Of a stretch of 64,000 nucleotides of DNA, positions 47,773 to 59,237 are shown in pieces (positions within the stretch are counted from its first letter, which is position 1; every line of letters begins with the position of its first letter). This stretch comes from Jacaranda mimosifolia. Taxonomy: Eukaryota; Streptophyta; Magnoliopsida; Lamiales; Bignoniaceae. The stretch spans positions 2,947,001 through 3,011,000 of the forward strand of contig CM032127.1 of NCBI GenBank assembly GCA_018894105.1. The letters run 5' to 3'. Made by a program: the position numbers and the translations under genes. The notes beneath the pieces are model-generated. The model had not been told where the DNA came from, made no database searches, and saw only the letters and a list, made by a program, of their open reading frames with translations.

Positions 47773-49253
47773 CGCCGTATTTTATCGTTCATAATACAAA
47801 CACATACCAATTTCATATAATTCATACTCAAATATCTATTTAAAAACTATTTAATACACTTCATTTTAATGAAAAACTTTTAAAATTGCTTCTATCTTGA
47901 AAACATTGATAATTCTGCTAGTTATATCAGTTGAATAAAAGAAAAAAAATAAATTATTACACAAAAATTAAGGGCCAAATAGTGCAAAAATAGAGATAGC
48001 TAACAACACATACAATTAGAACTTATCAACATTAGATTTTCAATAAATTAAAATTGATATAAAATCAATGTATTTATCTTCCACTATTTAAATATCTGCC
48101 AAGTTATATATTTCATATTGAAGTATTTATTTAAAAAAAAAAAAAAGTTTCTATACACTTTGTTTTAATGAAACATAAATGAAATTATTTCTATCATGAA
48201 AGAATTCTATTAGTTATACTAGTGCAACACAAGAAAAGAAGAGAAATTATTGCATGAAAATGCACGATATTCGAAAAAGAATACGTTATAACTTATGTTC
48301 AAGTATTTATTTAAAAAATGTTTTATATATTTTATTTCAATAAAACACCAATTAAAATAGCTTTTATTGTGAAAAAATTCTAGTTATATCCATAATCCAT
48401 AAAATAGAAAAAGATGTTGAGACACTATTGAATTTAAATTGTGGGGAAAAAAAATCTAGTGTGTCGTAAGTTCTCACTAGGGCATGCTGTCAAAATGATA
48501 TAAAAACAAATAATTTTATTAAATTATAATTTTTTTATTATAATATAAGGCTTGAACTGATCTTTTTGAAGCCCATATGAATACTAAAAGTTCGAAATAT
48601 ATAAGATTTATACTATTGGGCCAAATTCAAGCTAGCTAGTTTGGTTGAATTTTTAAGTTATCTCATGATTATTTACCATTGTGTTATAGTTTGGTTGACA
48701 TGATAAATAAACTCATGGGGATGGTAGGTTAATCTATTATGGGAATTACACATATATACACGAGTTTTTAGTATTCATATGGGTTTGAGTGTTTATTGTT
48801 ACTTCAACCAAACGAATGATAAAGTGTGATAAAAATATTATATCCGACCCTATTATTCCAACCAAACTAGGCAAAAAAATGTGTAAAGTTATGAATTTAA
48901 ATTTAATGAATTTCTAATATGCGTGTATGTAAATTTAAAAAGAAATAAATTTTCTCAATTCTATAACACCTCTAGAAATTATATAATTGGTGGAGTTTTA
49001 TCTTCAGTTTAGATCACTAATAGTGGGCAAGTGAAAGGAATAATCCCACACAGGGAAAAGATAAGATATTAAGATGCCTTAGCCCACATTCAGTGGCAAT
49101 TACTTCACTCTTTAGTACGCAACGGCCCCTCAACTTTTGTAGGGACACTTGACTTCTCTTTGTTGACCTCAGCCTCCCACGTAGCCGCTACATATACTAG
49201 GTTTTTTGTATTACTATCCTGCATGTTTTCTGTTTTCTTCACTATTCACAGCG
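47773..49253. other. Intergenic DNA and molybdate-transporter promoter region
   Basis: Outside the small MITE, 47773-48630 is AT-rich with diverged repeats of a ~150-base unit (words TTTATTTAAAAA and TTTTAATGAAA recur at ~47835, ~48125 and ~48305). The 49080-49200 part is the likely core promoter. Confidence 0.4.
48635..48874. mobile_element. Short MITE with CTAGTTTGGTTG ends
   Basis: The left CTAGTTTGGTTGAA and right TTCCAACCAAACTAG are inverted repeats bounding ~240 AT-rich bases. Confidence 0.65.
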
Positions 49254-50675
49254 ATGGAGAGACAACCCCACAACCCGGATCCTGAAACCACACGAAACTC
49301 ACTGGGAACCGGGTCCCGAAGCCCCATTTCCAGCCCATTGCATGTTGTTCAGAAAGTGAAGCAAAACCTGGTTTTCAGGTCCAAATGGGCTGAGCTGAAT
49401 GGGGCAATGGGGGACTTAGGCACTTATATTCCTATAGTTTTGGCCTTGACTCTAGCCAAGAATCTTGATCTTGGGACAACCTTGATTTTCACAGGTGTTT
49501 ACAATTTTGTAACTGGGGCAATCTATGGAGTTCCCATGCCTGTCCAGCCCATGAAATCAATAGCAGCAGAGGCCATTTCCAATCCAGAGTTCGGAATTCC
49601 TGAGGTAATGGCTGCTGGAATTTGCACAGCTGGGATCTTGTTTTTCTTAGGTGTGACAGGTTTGATGCAGCTTGTGTATAAGCTGATTCCAATATCTGTT
49701 GTGAGAGGGATTCAGCTGGCACAGGGGTTGTCATTTGCTATGACTGCTGTTAAGTATGTAAGAAAAGTGCAGGATTTTGCTAAGTCTAAGTCCGTGGGGG
49801 AGAGGCATTGGCTGGGGATGGATGGGTTGCTTTTGGCTCTTATTTGTGCTTGTTTTATCATAATTGTTAATGGTTCTGGGGAGGAAAATGATGAGAGGGA
49901 AAGTGGTGACGATTATGAGATGAATAGTTCAGACAGGAAGGCTGCAAGAATGAGGAAATTGAGGAGAATCATTGCTTCTCTTCCCTCAGCATTTATAACC
50001 TTCTTGTTGGGTGTAGTTTTGGCTATTATAAGAGGGCCCAAAGCTGTAAAAGGCTTTAATTTTGGACCTTCTTCTATAGAAGTTGTCAAGATATCTAAGC
50101 ATGCATGGAAAGAAGGATTTATCAAGGGAACAATCCCTCAACTCCCTTTATCCATATTGAACTCTGTTATTGCTGTTTGTAAGTTGTCGACGGATCTTTT
50201 TCCTGAGAAGGACGTCTCAGCTACATCTGTTTCGATTACCGTTGGGCTCATGAACCTCATTGGGTGCTGGTTTGGAGCAATGCCATGCTGCCATGGGGCC
50301 GGAGGGCTGGCCGGGCAGTACAAGTTTGGTGGGAGGACAGGAGGGTGTGTGGCATTGCTTGGTGTGGCTAAATTGGTTCTTGGCTTGGTTTTAGGCAGCT
50401 CGTTGGTGAAGATTTTGGATCAGTTTCCTGTTGGGGTCTTGGGGGTTCTGCTGTTGTTTGCTGGGATTGAGCTAGCCATGTGCTCAAGGGACATGAACAC
50501 TAAGGAGGAGTCCTTTGTAATGCTTATATGCACCACGGTTTCACTAGTTGGCTCGAGTGCTGCACTTGGATTTCTATGTGGGATAGTTGTGCATTTGCTT
50601 CTCCGATCGAGGAAAATAAGGAAAACGAGAGATATCTGGTCTTGTTCCACATTCTGGTTCAATAGGAACCCTTAG
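49254..50675 (+). CDS. MOT1: Molybdate transporter of the MOT1/MOT2 family, 473 aa
   Basis: Transports molybdate across a membrane for molybdenum-cofactor enzymes (family knowledge). Intronless, as is usual for the family. I take ATG at 49254 (MERQPHNPDP); the frame extends upstream to 49206, but without a better start. Both family signature motifs are present: PMPVQPMKSIAAEAI at about residue 98-112 and GAMPCCHGAGGLAGQYKFGG at about 342-361. About nine to ten hydrophobic segments are visible, e.g. IFTGVYNFVTGAIYG, LLLALICACFIIIVNG and FITFLLGVVLAII. A charged cytosolic-type loop (GEENDERESGDDYEMNSSD) sits mid-protein. Length fits the ~450-475 aa known for Arabidopsis MOT1 and MOT2; which orthologue (plasma/mitochondrial MOT1 or vacuolar MOT2) is not decided. 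Confidence 0.95.
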   Translation: MERQPHNPDPETTRNSLGTGSRSPISSPLHVVQKVKQNLVFRSKWAELNGAMGDLGTYIPIVLALTLAKNLDLGTTLIFTGVYNFVTGAIYGVPMPVQPMKSIAAEAISNPEFGIPEVMAAGICTAGILFFLGVTGLMQLVYKLIPISVVRGIQLAQGLSFAMTAVKYVRKVQDFAKSKSVGERHWLGMDGLLLALICACFIIIVNGSGEENDERESGDDYEMNSSDRKAARMRKLRRIIASLPSAFITFLLGVVLAIIRGPKAVKGFNFGPSSIEVVKISKHAWKEGFIKGTIPQLPLSILNSVIAVCKLSTDLFPEKDVSATSVSITVGLMNLIGCWFGAMPCCHGAGGLAGQYKFGGRTGGCVALLGVAKLVLGLVLGSSLVKILDQFPVGVLGVLLLFAGIELAMCSRDMNTKEESFVMLICTTVSLVGSSAALGFLCGIVVHLLLRSRKIRKTRDIWSCSTFWFNRNP

Positions 50676-51540
50676 GGATTTTGGTTTAAAGGATTTTCTT
50701 CTCTTGTATCTAAAGAACTTTGTTGGTTTTTTAGTTTCCTTTGATCTTTTGTTGTAATGTTGTTTCTCACTACTTGGGGTGTTGTGTAAGTTTTTTCTTT
50801 TTTGGCTTTTCATGTAATAGTGAGAAGAATAAGAGGTTGTCCAGTTGTATGTTTTCTTTCGACTTTCTTGAAATGACAAGAAAGTTGGAGAAGCATATAT
50901 ACCTTGTGTATTAAAGACTCAGTTTTGGCTCCATGTATATAGGCCAAAATCACCAGCTAATGCAGTTGATCATTAATCAAATTCATTTATAAGGTGGTTA
51001 TTTATTTATTTTTGACTTATATTCCCTCACAAAAGTTGGACACCATTAGCAATTAGAACAAATGCAAGAAAGGGTATCTACTTTTGGACAAAAAGCATTT
51101 GCCCTTTTGCTATATGGTGTCTAAAACCTTGCTCTCTTCAACAAGGAGAAACCATTCACTTAGAATATATCTCATCAAATCCCTTTCAATGCTGAGGTTG
51201 AAACAAATATGGGGCAAAATTCATTTTTTTAAAAGAAAATATAAATAATATTTCTTTTCAGAGGCACAAAAGACAATCTAGTGTCATCAAAAAAGGGTAA
51301 AAAGAATACAACCATTTATTGATCATGGGACAAAAAGAGAAGGGTCCAGTAGCTGTTTTCTTTGCTTTTTTTCTTCAAAAATCAATGCACATGGAGGAAT
51401 ACATAACAAATAAAAAGGGTACAAGAGGGGTCAACTCTGCTGAAGAAAACCAGATTAATTAACTAGTACATAAAGCAGTAAGTTATCAGATTTCATACAT
51501 CATTTCTAGAAATTCCCTCAATTCTCATGCATCAAATTCT
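50676..51540. other. 3' UTR of the transporter gene and intergenic DNA
   Basis: T-rich 3' UTR to about 50870, then AT-rich DNA with no gene seen. Confidence 0.5.
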
Positions 51541-51974
51541 TCAAGTCCTGCAGAGGTTTGTGCACCTGCCAAAGCATCTCTCCAATGTTGCACCATCTGC
51601 CAAGCCAAAAAGAAAACATATACTAAATCCCACAAACCATTTCAGAAAAGCTAAGGAAAACAGTACTAGAATCTTGGTAAGGACAGATTTATAGTACCAG
51701 AACTAGCTGGGATGCAAAGTTCAAGAGAGCATCCAATCTGACAATAGTATTGATAATCCGCAGGCGAACGAGGAATGCAGCTGCTGACACACTGATAATA
51801 ACAAGGCAACCTCTCAGCTCCAGTATTGCTACTCAGAAGAAAGCATTTATTATAGCATCCTCCTAGGCAGCTGTATACTTGTGCATTTACACCATTTGGC
51901 ACCACCAACAGGGCCACCAAAACGGCCACCACGCCAGCTGCTGCACCGCCGATCCTCCTCTCCATAGCTACCAT
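51541..51974 (-). CDS. Secreted 12-cysteine thionin-like peptide, 110 aa
   Basis: Two exons: 51974-51698 and 51596-51541, joined G|AT across a GTACTA...GGCAG intron. The signal peptide is clear (GVVAVLVALLVVPNGVNA), with likely cleavage before QVYSC. The mature part has 12 cysteines in CX3CX3C-style pairs: YSCLGGCYNKC, LPCYYQCVSSC, YYCQIGCSLELC, ERCFGRCTNLC. This resembles the plant thionin-family proteins of the At1g12660 type. Function is unknown; defence or signalling would be inference. Without the second exon three cysteines are lost and the frame reads into the intron, which supports the splice. ATG 51974 is taken; a second in-frame Met follows four codons in. Confidence 0.82.
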
Positions 51975-52993
51975 CACACTTCTTTTTGGTTCTCTGCAGA
52001 AGTAATTTACCTGTGTTTAGACAATTCTATAGTTTGTTATGCTGTGTATATATGTACAAAAGACCAACTACTTTAGTGGTCATTAATCCAATGCATTTAT
52101 TATGTGGCTGTTGCTTTCTAACTTATATTCTTTCCCTGAGGAAAGCAGCTCCTATTGCACCTGTCCAAAAACATGAGATCATTTTCAGCAATCTTAGTTC
52201 AGTAAAGGCTCTCTTGGTAAAAGCTAAAAGATCAAATAGTTGCTTACTTTTACACACCACACTCAAAGAATTGAAGATACTAATGATAAACAGGTAAAAG
52301 ACCTATTTCACTTCATTCTTTTCCATTTCCTGACAATATTATCAAACTAGGAAATTACCCAAGTCCATCTTAAAGATTCCAAAAGGACATTATAATAAAT
52401 TTCTGCCGACACTGGATTATTCAAAAAACTCAGAGCTTATCTTGGGAGGGTGAAATATTTATTGCCTCTCATCTCTGACATATAATGCAGATTATAATGA
52501 GCATTTAACATAGGATGGGTGACTTTAATTAATTAGTAGTATTTTCTGGTGAGATGAGAAGGAATTTACTAAAGGGATTGTGATAAATTTACTGAAGTAT
52601 TTAGCTATTCAAAATAATTCACTAATCACTATGTCTCGATCAGAAGTTAGCCTGATGATTATGCAGATGGCCCATAGTTTAACATCTCTAAGAGAAAATA
52701 AAATCCACAAGAATAATATTATCATAAAGATTGCTACAGAAACCTCATATACATCACTATCACATCAGTCTACACCTTAAGTTCCATAAATTTACACTAT
52801 GAGTCCAAAAATGTGAACTTTTCCCCAATTATATTGACCTCTTCTCTTCAAAAATTTATGTCATACTATAGCCTTTTGCATGGCAAGAAAATTTTTTAAC
52901 TTCAGACATGCATACGGCTTATTCATAGTGTTCGACCTATCTGTTACTACCTTACACTAAGAGGAAATTAGAAATACAATGCTTTCTTAGCCA
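51975..52993. other. Intergenic DNA between the peptide gene and the ArfGAP gene
   Basis: Includes the upstream region of the thionin-like gene and the 3' UTR of the ArfGAP gene. No other gene supported. Confidence 0.5.
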
Positions 52994-55900
52994 CTATCCG
53001 AACGGATTTCCTCGTGATGATGAAGAATTAGGGTCAGCAGGCAAAGAGTCTGTGCCAGTTGTTTGCTGAATTGGGTTGAGGGATGCAAAGGCATCTTCGC
53101 TTCTGCCGAAGTTAGAAATTCCTTGTGGCCTGCAAGGGAAAGAGTATAACTGTAGATAGTAAATTAATAAAGAAATGAAAAATTAATTAACCTGCTTAAT
53201 ATTATATAGGACAGAAAATCCCAAGAAGAGTCATATGTACAGAGGGAAAGAAAAAGTAACATAAGAAATGAGAAAACTTGAAGTTTTGGATCAAATCATT
53301 AAATAGCTCTGAATATATTAGTTTCCACAACCTGACAGGAGTAAGGTAGGTAAACCATTACGAGAAATGGACTTCTTGGTAGATAAATTCACTTTATTTT
53401 CCTCTTTTGTGATCTTAATATCTGGCCCTACCCCCAACCTCTCTCCCTCCCAAGAAAGATAAAAAGACCAGTTTGATCTGGAAAAGATCAGACCACATCA
53501 CAAAGTTGGTGAGTTAGTTGGAAATACGCAGTAATTCTTTTTAAAGAAAAACATAAAGTTACCTGGTAAATGGCATGTTATTAGGTAGCTGTCCCATGTA
53601 AGCTCCAGGAACTATATAATCAAATAAGCAAACAAAAGTTGGCATCAGCACATGGATGATATGATATTTCAAGTGCTTAGAAAAAATAGTGCTTTTTCCC
53701 CCCCAACCTAAAGGTATGTTCATCCCATAAGGGGACACATGAGAAGTCAGTGGTGCTGCATAAGGTGATGGCTGAGACTGTGAAGCTGTTGATGGTGGCA
53801 TTTTTGGCAGAGCTCCTTGCAATGAGGACATGGAAGGTAACTAAATGAAAACCAAGGAGAAGAAAAGACAGAGAATAGAAGTTAGGAAAATATCTGGTTA
53901 AAAGAATAATGCTCTTTACCAGAAATAAGATTTTGCAGTTAGTAACTTAAAAGAAAAAGCATCGGTTAATTAACTTTGCATTCACTGGTAGAGAGAGAGA
54001 GAGAGACAGAGAGAGAGAGAGAATAAACAAACATAACTATTGGCACAACTTTGCATTCAGAGAATGAACAAACATAACTATTGGCAAAACTTTGCATTCA
54101 CTGGTATGGTTTCATAAGAACATTTGTTGTAATTCCGATGAAATACAGAACTAATAACATTGGTTTGGAATAATCATATAAATTGGGAAATGAGAGAGAG
54201 GGAGAGAGAGAGAGTCTATGCGTACCAGTGCTGCTTGAACTTGGAATCTGTCATCACCAATATCAAATGGGTTTCTTGGTTTTGAGGGATTTGGAAAACC
54301 GGCTACGGACTATAAAAAGAAATTCACTTTTAGATTGATGTCATCCCCTAACACTTCATTTTTTAGATTTATCCAACAATCAAAAATGAGTTTCTTTTTT
54401 GAGATGTTTCATACCATTGCAGAAGGATGAAATTGCATGCCGTATCCTGTTCCATGAGGTGGATGCATCTGCCAACCGCCAACTGCTGGAGTAAATGAGG
54501 TGAAATTTGAAGTAAAAAAGTCCTGCATAGCATGGTCCACAAACTAGTAAAAATTCTTCAATAAAACTCATGGACTTCGGAAATGATACGAGTAGGCCAC
54601 TACCAGTGGAAGTTCCTTCCTCACACTAGGTTTTGACCCTTCTCCTCGATCATCAGCTTGTGATGATTGCTCTAGTGGAACACTTTGAACCGGCTTTCCA
54701 TCAGTTGGTGCAGGTGATTTATTCCGCTGCTGCAATTAAAGACAAGGAAAGCACCTACTTCTAAAACCAAACATGTAGCGAATTTTATCACTTGGAACTT
54801 CTTTTCCTGAAAAGTTCATATCCTTGTAACTTTTGTTTCTGGGGCATTGGTTCAGTATGCCATCTATTTTGTTTCAATATAATGAAAGATCTTTTCACAA
54901 GAGAAATTTTAAAAATAAGATAGAGAAAACATCACTATTCTTCTCACCTGGCTGTACAAAGCTTCAACAGATGTATCACTTTGTTCAGCATTAGAGCTAG
55001 CATTCCCAGGAGGAGAGACAAAAGTCTGGTTTTGCTGCTTGGAAGGCAGCTGATTCACCTCAGTCACTTGCACCATTGGATCCCCACTATTGCTATGCAA
55101 CTGTTGGTCATTCTTCATAGTTGTAGTAGCAAGAGATTCAAAACTATTAGAAGTTTCAAATGCTTTTGTTGTCCCAACATCAGTAGCCTTACAACTGGTC
55201 GGTTGAGCTGCATCAGTATGCATTTCGGATGTACTAGCTGAAGGTGAAGTCATAGGATCTGGCCAGTCAAAAAACAAAGATTCTATTGAATTCATATTTG
55301 GAGCATTAGCAGCCGTTTCAGTTGTCGAAGGTGCAGCATAGCTGCTTTCACCATTGCTTTTCGAAGCCGTTGGCTGTGCCAGAGGTTCTGTCGTATTAGA
55401 AGTAGGCTCAGGATTGGCATCAAAATCAATCAAGCTACTTGAATTCACTGTTTCATATTGTTTTTGTTTCCCATCAGTGGGCCCTTGGCTAGTAGCATCT
55501 GCTGCCTTCTGCCATGATAAACATCGAAAGAACTTAAACTTCGTCTAACACAAATGGAAAAACTATTGAAACTGTAAAATTATCATTATGTTGATCAGAG
55601 GGATGGGATGGTTTTGAAGGCATGTCATAAGTTTATCTTCATACTTAATCATGGCTACCTTTGTCCTCCTAAAAGTTAAAAAGATTTCCAGGGATAAGTT
55701 AACGAACTCACCAGATCTCTAGCAGAGCCCTCAGCATCCTTTCCATCATTGGCTTTGGGAGGTCCACCAATTGTTAGCGCCAGAACTTTCTCCCCAGGAA
55801 TATCTTTGACAGGGCGTATCACCGGAAGACTTACTGTTCTTCCGGCTCTAGATTCTTTACACGAGTGCCTCTCATAGTGCTTCACACTTCCATCATCTCG

Positions 55901-57127
55901 AAACCTGTCATCAACTATCTCAAAACGAGTAGGACGATGCCTGTGGCTGCTAGATCTGACAACATTTTCTTGGATGTATCGCGGACTTCTTTCCTCCAAG
56001 ATATCTTTCATAGTTATTCCATCGTTCCTTTTAGATGGACTAGATTTCTCAAAAGAACTACGTCCATATAATTCATCCCTGCTACTGTTCCTAGTTCTTT
56101 CAAAAGAAGACCTTTCCATGAAGTCATCCCTCACACCCCAACTTGATTTTTCAAGAGAACGCAGCTCACTAGAGTTATTCCTTGGATCCTCCAGTTCCAA
56201 TAACATAAGAAATCACAGTTTAGACAGTGAGTTTTAATAACTCTTGGCAACTCCAAATGAAAACATCAACCGAGTTTAAGCATAAAAGTACTTACCAACT
56301 TAATGATTGATACCCTGTTAGAACTATTCTCACCAGTATACTTCCTATCTATGTAGACATGTTTCACAAATTCTCGTAGCCTATGAAGATTACTGAAACA
56401 CAGAATATAATCGTATCAGAAGCCTTTTCCATGTGTAAGATGGTATTATAAAGAACTCCAAGAAAATTTACCCGCTTTCAGGGTAATTATTATGTTGTGG
56501 ATCCCAAGTTTTGAAATAAAGCTCCCTCCCTCTCTGTAAGAATTGAGAATTATGGTCTATACATTCAACTTAAACAAAACAAAATACAAATCACTCTTGG
56601 ATGTACATATATATTCTAACCCCATTTCCCCCAGCTTGAAGGGCCATAATTTCTTCGTCGTTGAATTTTGCCATTGAAACTGACTTTACTCTATGTGTAA
56701 ATTCCCGACTGTAAATTTACAATTAACTGATCAATACATATCCCTCACTAATATACACATTCGAAATGATTAGAAAATTATAACCAGATGCTATTATGAC
56801 TATGAGAACTTACTGCACCCCACTACAATTTGTGCAGACAAATGTCCAGAAAGTTGTGCATACATATTGAGGCCCCTGATTAAAGATGAAAACAGATTAG
56901 ATACAAAAGTATTTGTTAATACAAACAGAGTTCAAACAAGAAGATGATGAGCTAGAAATTCTGTTAAACATATAATAGACATATTTTCTTTCAACATATG
57001 CAAAAAGGGTAAAATCTTGAAATCATACCAAATTGTTGCAGTTGATGCATCTCCTATTCTCCGGCTGCTTCAGAAGACCACGAATGATCATTTCGGTTCT
57101 GTCTTCTTCCTTCACACGGCGAGGCAT
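52994..57127 (-). CDS. AGD14: ArfGAP domain protein of the AGD14 type, 693 aa
   Basis: Activates GTP hydrolysis on Arf GTPases in vesicle traffic (family knowledge). Thirteen coding exons join in frame: 57127-57029, 56875-56814, 56708-56621, 56533-56472, 56392-56296, 56188-55712, 55508-54948, 54729-54604, 54522-54415, 54309-54226, 53840-53708, 53611-53563, 53129-52994. The ArfGAP zinc finger (CINCNNLGPQYVC...CTNC, residues ~25-55) is split over exons 1-2, with SGVHREFTHRVKSVSMAKF carrying the arginine finger. Exon 6 encodes a charged SSFE/R-rich region, exon 7 a Ser/Thr/Gln-rich one. Two NPF-type endocytic motifs occur (PRNPFDIGDD, and RGNPFG at the C-terminus). The exon 6 acceptor (CTGGAG|GAT) is weak and could be elsewhere. 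Exon 8 starts at a tandem GCAGCAG acceptor. Confidence 0.92.
53994..54026. repeat. GA microsatellite in an ArfGAP-gene intron
   Basis: An interrupted GAGAGA tract; a second one lies at ~54191-54214 in the same intron, just upstream of exon 10's donor. Confidence 0.85.
53998..54120. repeat. Short direct repeat in an intron
   Basis: A ~36-base phrase (AACAAACATAACTATTGGCA followed by an AACTTTGCATTCA tail) occurs twice in tandem at about 54026-54060 and 54065-54100. Confidence 0.7.
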
Positions 57128-59237
57128 TTTTCGCCAGGTTAATTTCAAATTCACCGTCTAAACAAATTATAAACTCCTGCAAAAAATCAGAATAAAAATG
57201 AGAAACTAATCAGAGCTTTTATGTTTCAATGCAATAACATATATACATAATTCAAAAGCTTTAAGCTGGTGATAACATTCCTAAAATTATTACACAAATT
57301 TAGTTATGTTACAAACTGCAAACGTTAGTGCTCAAAAAACATCAAAAAGAATGAACGTGCATGCAAGAATAATGAGAAACGCACCAGAATATTTTTTCAA
57401 ATTTGGAAGACTAATGGGAGTCTTTCTGTCCTTCAAAATTTACGTGGGTTTGGATTGTAGAGAGAGGAAAAGGAGTACGAAAAGTTTAAAGTTTCTTGTT
57501 TGCCGGCTTTTATGCAGAGGCAGAGAGGTCAGGAGGGAAAGTTGGCGGTTTAGACGGTTGGTCTGTTCTTTTACTCTTTCTGTTTTATTTAAATTAAATT
57601 AAAAAAGAATAGCTAATCTAAACTAAATGTAAAATAACCATAAAATAAAGCCGGAGTAATTAAACTAAAGAAAAGAGAAAAAAAAAAAAACCTAATAATC
57701 TTAAATTTTAGTAATATATATATATATATATATATATTTAAAAAATAAAACACAACATTATAATATTTAAAGCTGGAAAATTATTTTTTTATAGTATTTT
57801 TTTATAATACAGTATAAGTTAAACTTTACTGAAATTCTCTAATTTAATGCCTTATTTTTCACGTTTTTGTTCATCACTTAATCTTTGTTGATTTCATACA
57901 AATTTTATTTTTGCACAAATGCTAACTATCAATTGTGAAGGTAATCTTGGTGGGAAAGATAAATTGCTGGCCCACATAAGAGCAGCAAAGAGGATGCTTA
58001 TGCCCATGGGAACAAAAACCTACTTTAAACCCACATCTACATTCAATTACTCATTGTTTTTAGTTAGTGTAATTCATTGATATCTTATGAACCATCCGAG
58101 CTGGTTAGATGCGTGGAATAAAAGATTTGATCGGCTTTCTCTTTGCTCCTAACTGAACAGATTCATTTTAAACCAACTTTTGTACTAAATTACTCGGTGA
58201 TTTTAATCAATGAAACTTGTTAACTTGTGAATCAAGCGATAAGGTTAAAATACATAGGAAAAAAGGCTTGATTGATTTTCTCTTTGCTTGGTAGTAAATC
58301 ACGAACCCTAATTAACAAGCGCTTGCACACCTAAGGCCTATCTTATTTAACACTACTAATAGCTCAAATTAAAACGGGCCTGCACGGCTTATTTGAGACT
58401 ACCAACGCGTGCATTGGAGACTCTTGTGTTGGGCGCGTCCACTTGAGAAAAAATAATTGAAAAACAAATAATTTTGTTCAAAAAATCTGTGATGCACTTG
58501 GGTGAAGCATTACAACAGCCAGCATATAACCATATCTCCATTCAAAAATTTTCAAGTGGATGGAATTTTTTAAGAAATGCAATTGATAGAGACGTCACTA
58601 AGACTAGTGCATAGCTGTATGTACAAAAGAAAAGAACAAAATATGTGAAGAAATGGATCTTTAACTGAGATCACTCATGAGGAATAAATTCTCTACAAAA
58701 TGATTACTTACACCATAAATTTCCTCCATTACCCTCTATGTAGTAGTTCCCTGAGTAATACAACAAAGTTGCTGCTCTGCTCAGAAGATTTCACCTCAAA
58801 TCCATAATGTGATCCAAAGATAGGTACCGAGTATTATTTGGGGCAAATTGCTCCATCAGTATCAAGCACTAAAAACTATGGCTAATTTCTTAACTAGAAC
58901 AAACAAAAGGAAAAGCCCAGAAAATTATGTACAGCACAGCATGCCATGCCACTTGCTGGCACAGGCACCATACAAGTTGCATTTGACTGGAAAAATGCAG
59001 CAGCCTGCTCTTTTGGGACAAAACAAGTGCAGAGAAAAGCTAGAAACATCATACTATCAAAACTGCCTTCATACCGACAATATGGTGGTGCCCCTACTGG
59101 CAATATCTGCCAAGCCATCACTTTTGGAAAGAAGTTTATATTATGGACAAGGATAGAGGTCACTTCATCGAAAAAAACCAGAGCCACTCTGATGGGACAG
59201 ATATTTCCTCAAAGTAATCAGAATCACACTATTCATT
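57128..59237. other. ArfGAP leader/promoter, intergenic DNA and 3' UTR of the next gene
   Basis: 57128-57560 is the presumed leader and promoter. An (TA)n run lies at ~57714-57737. From ~58830 the sequence is GC-richer and is probably the Enhancer-of-polycomb-like 3' UTR. A 102-109-codon pair of frames at 58848-59275 overlaps it and is not supported as a gene. Confidence 0.5.

Noticed and set aside
57306..57602. 98-codon plus-strand frame upstream of the ArfGAP gene
   Set aside because: It falls in the leader/promoter of the opposite-strand gene, with no family resemblance.
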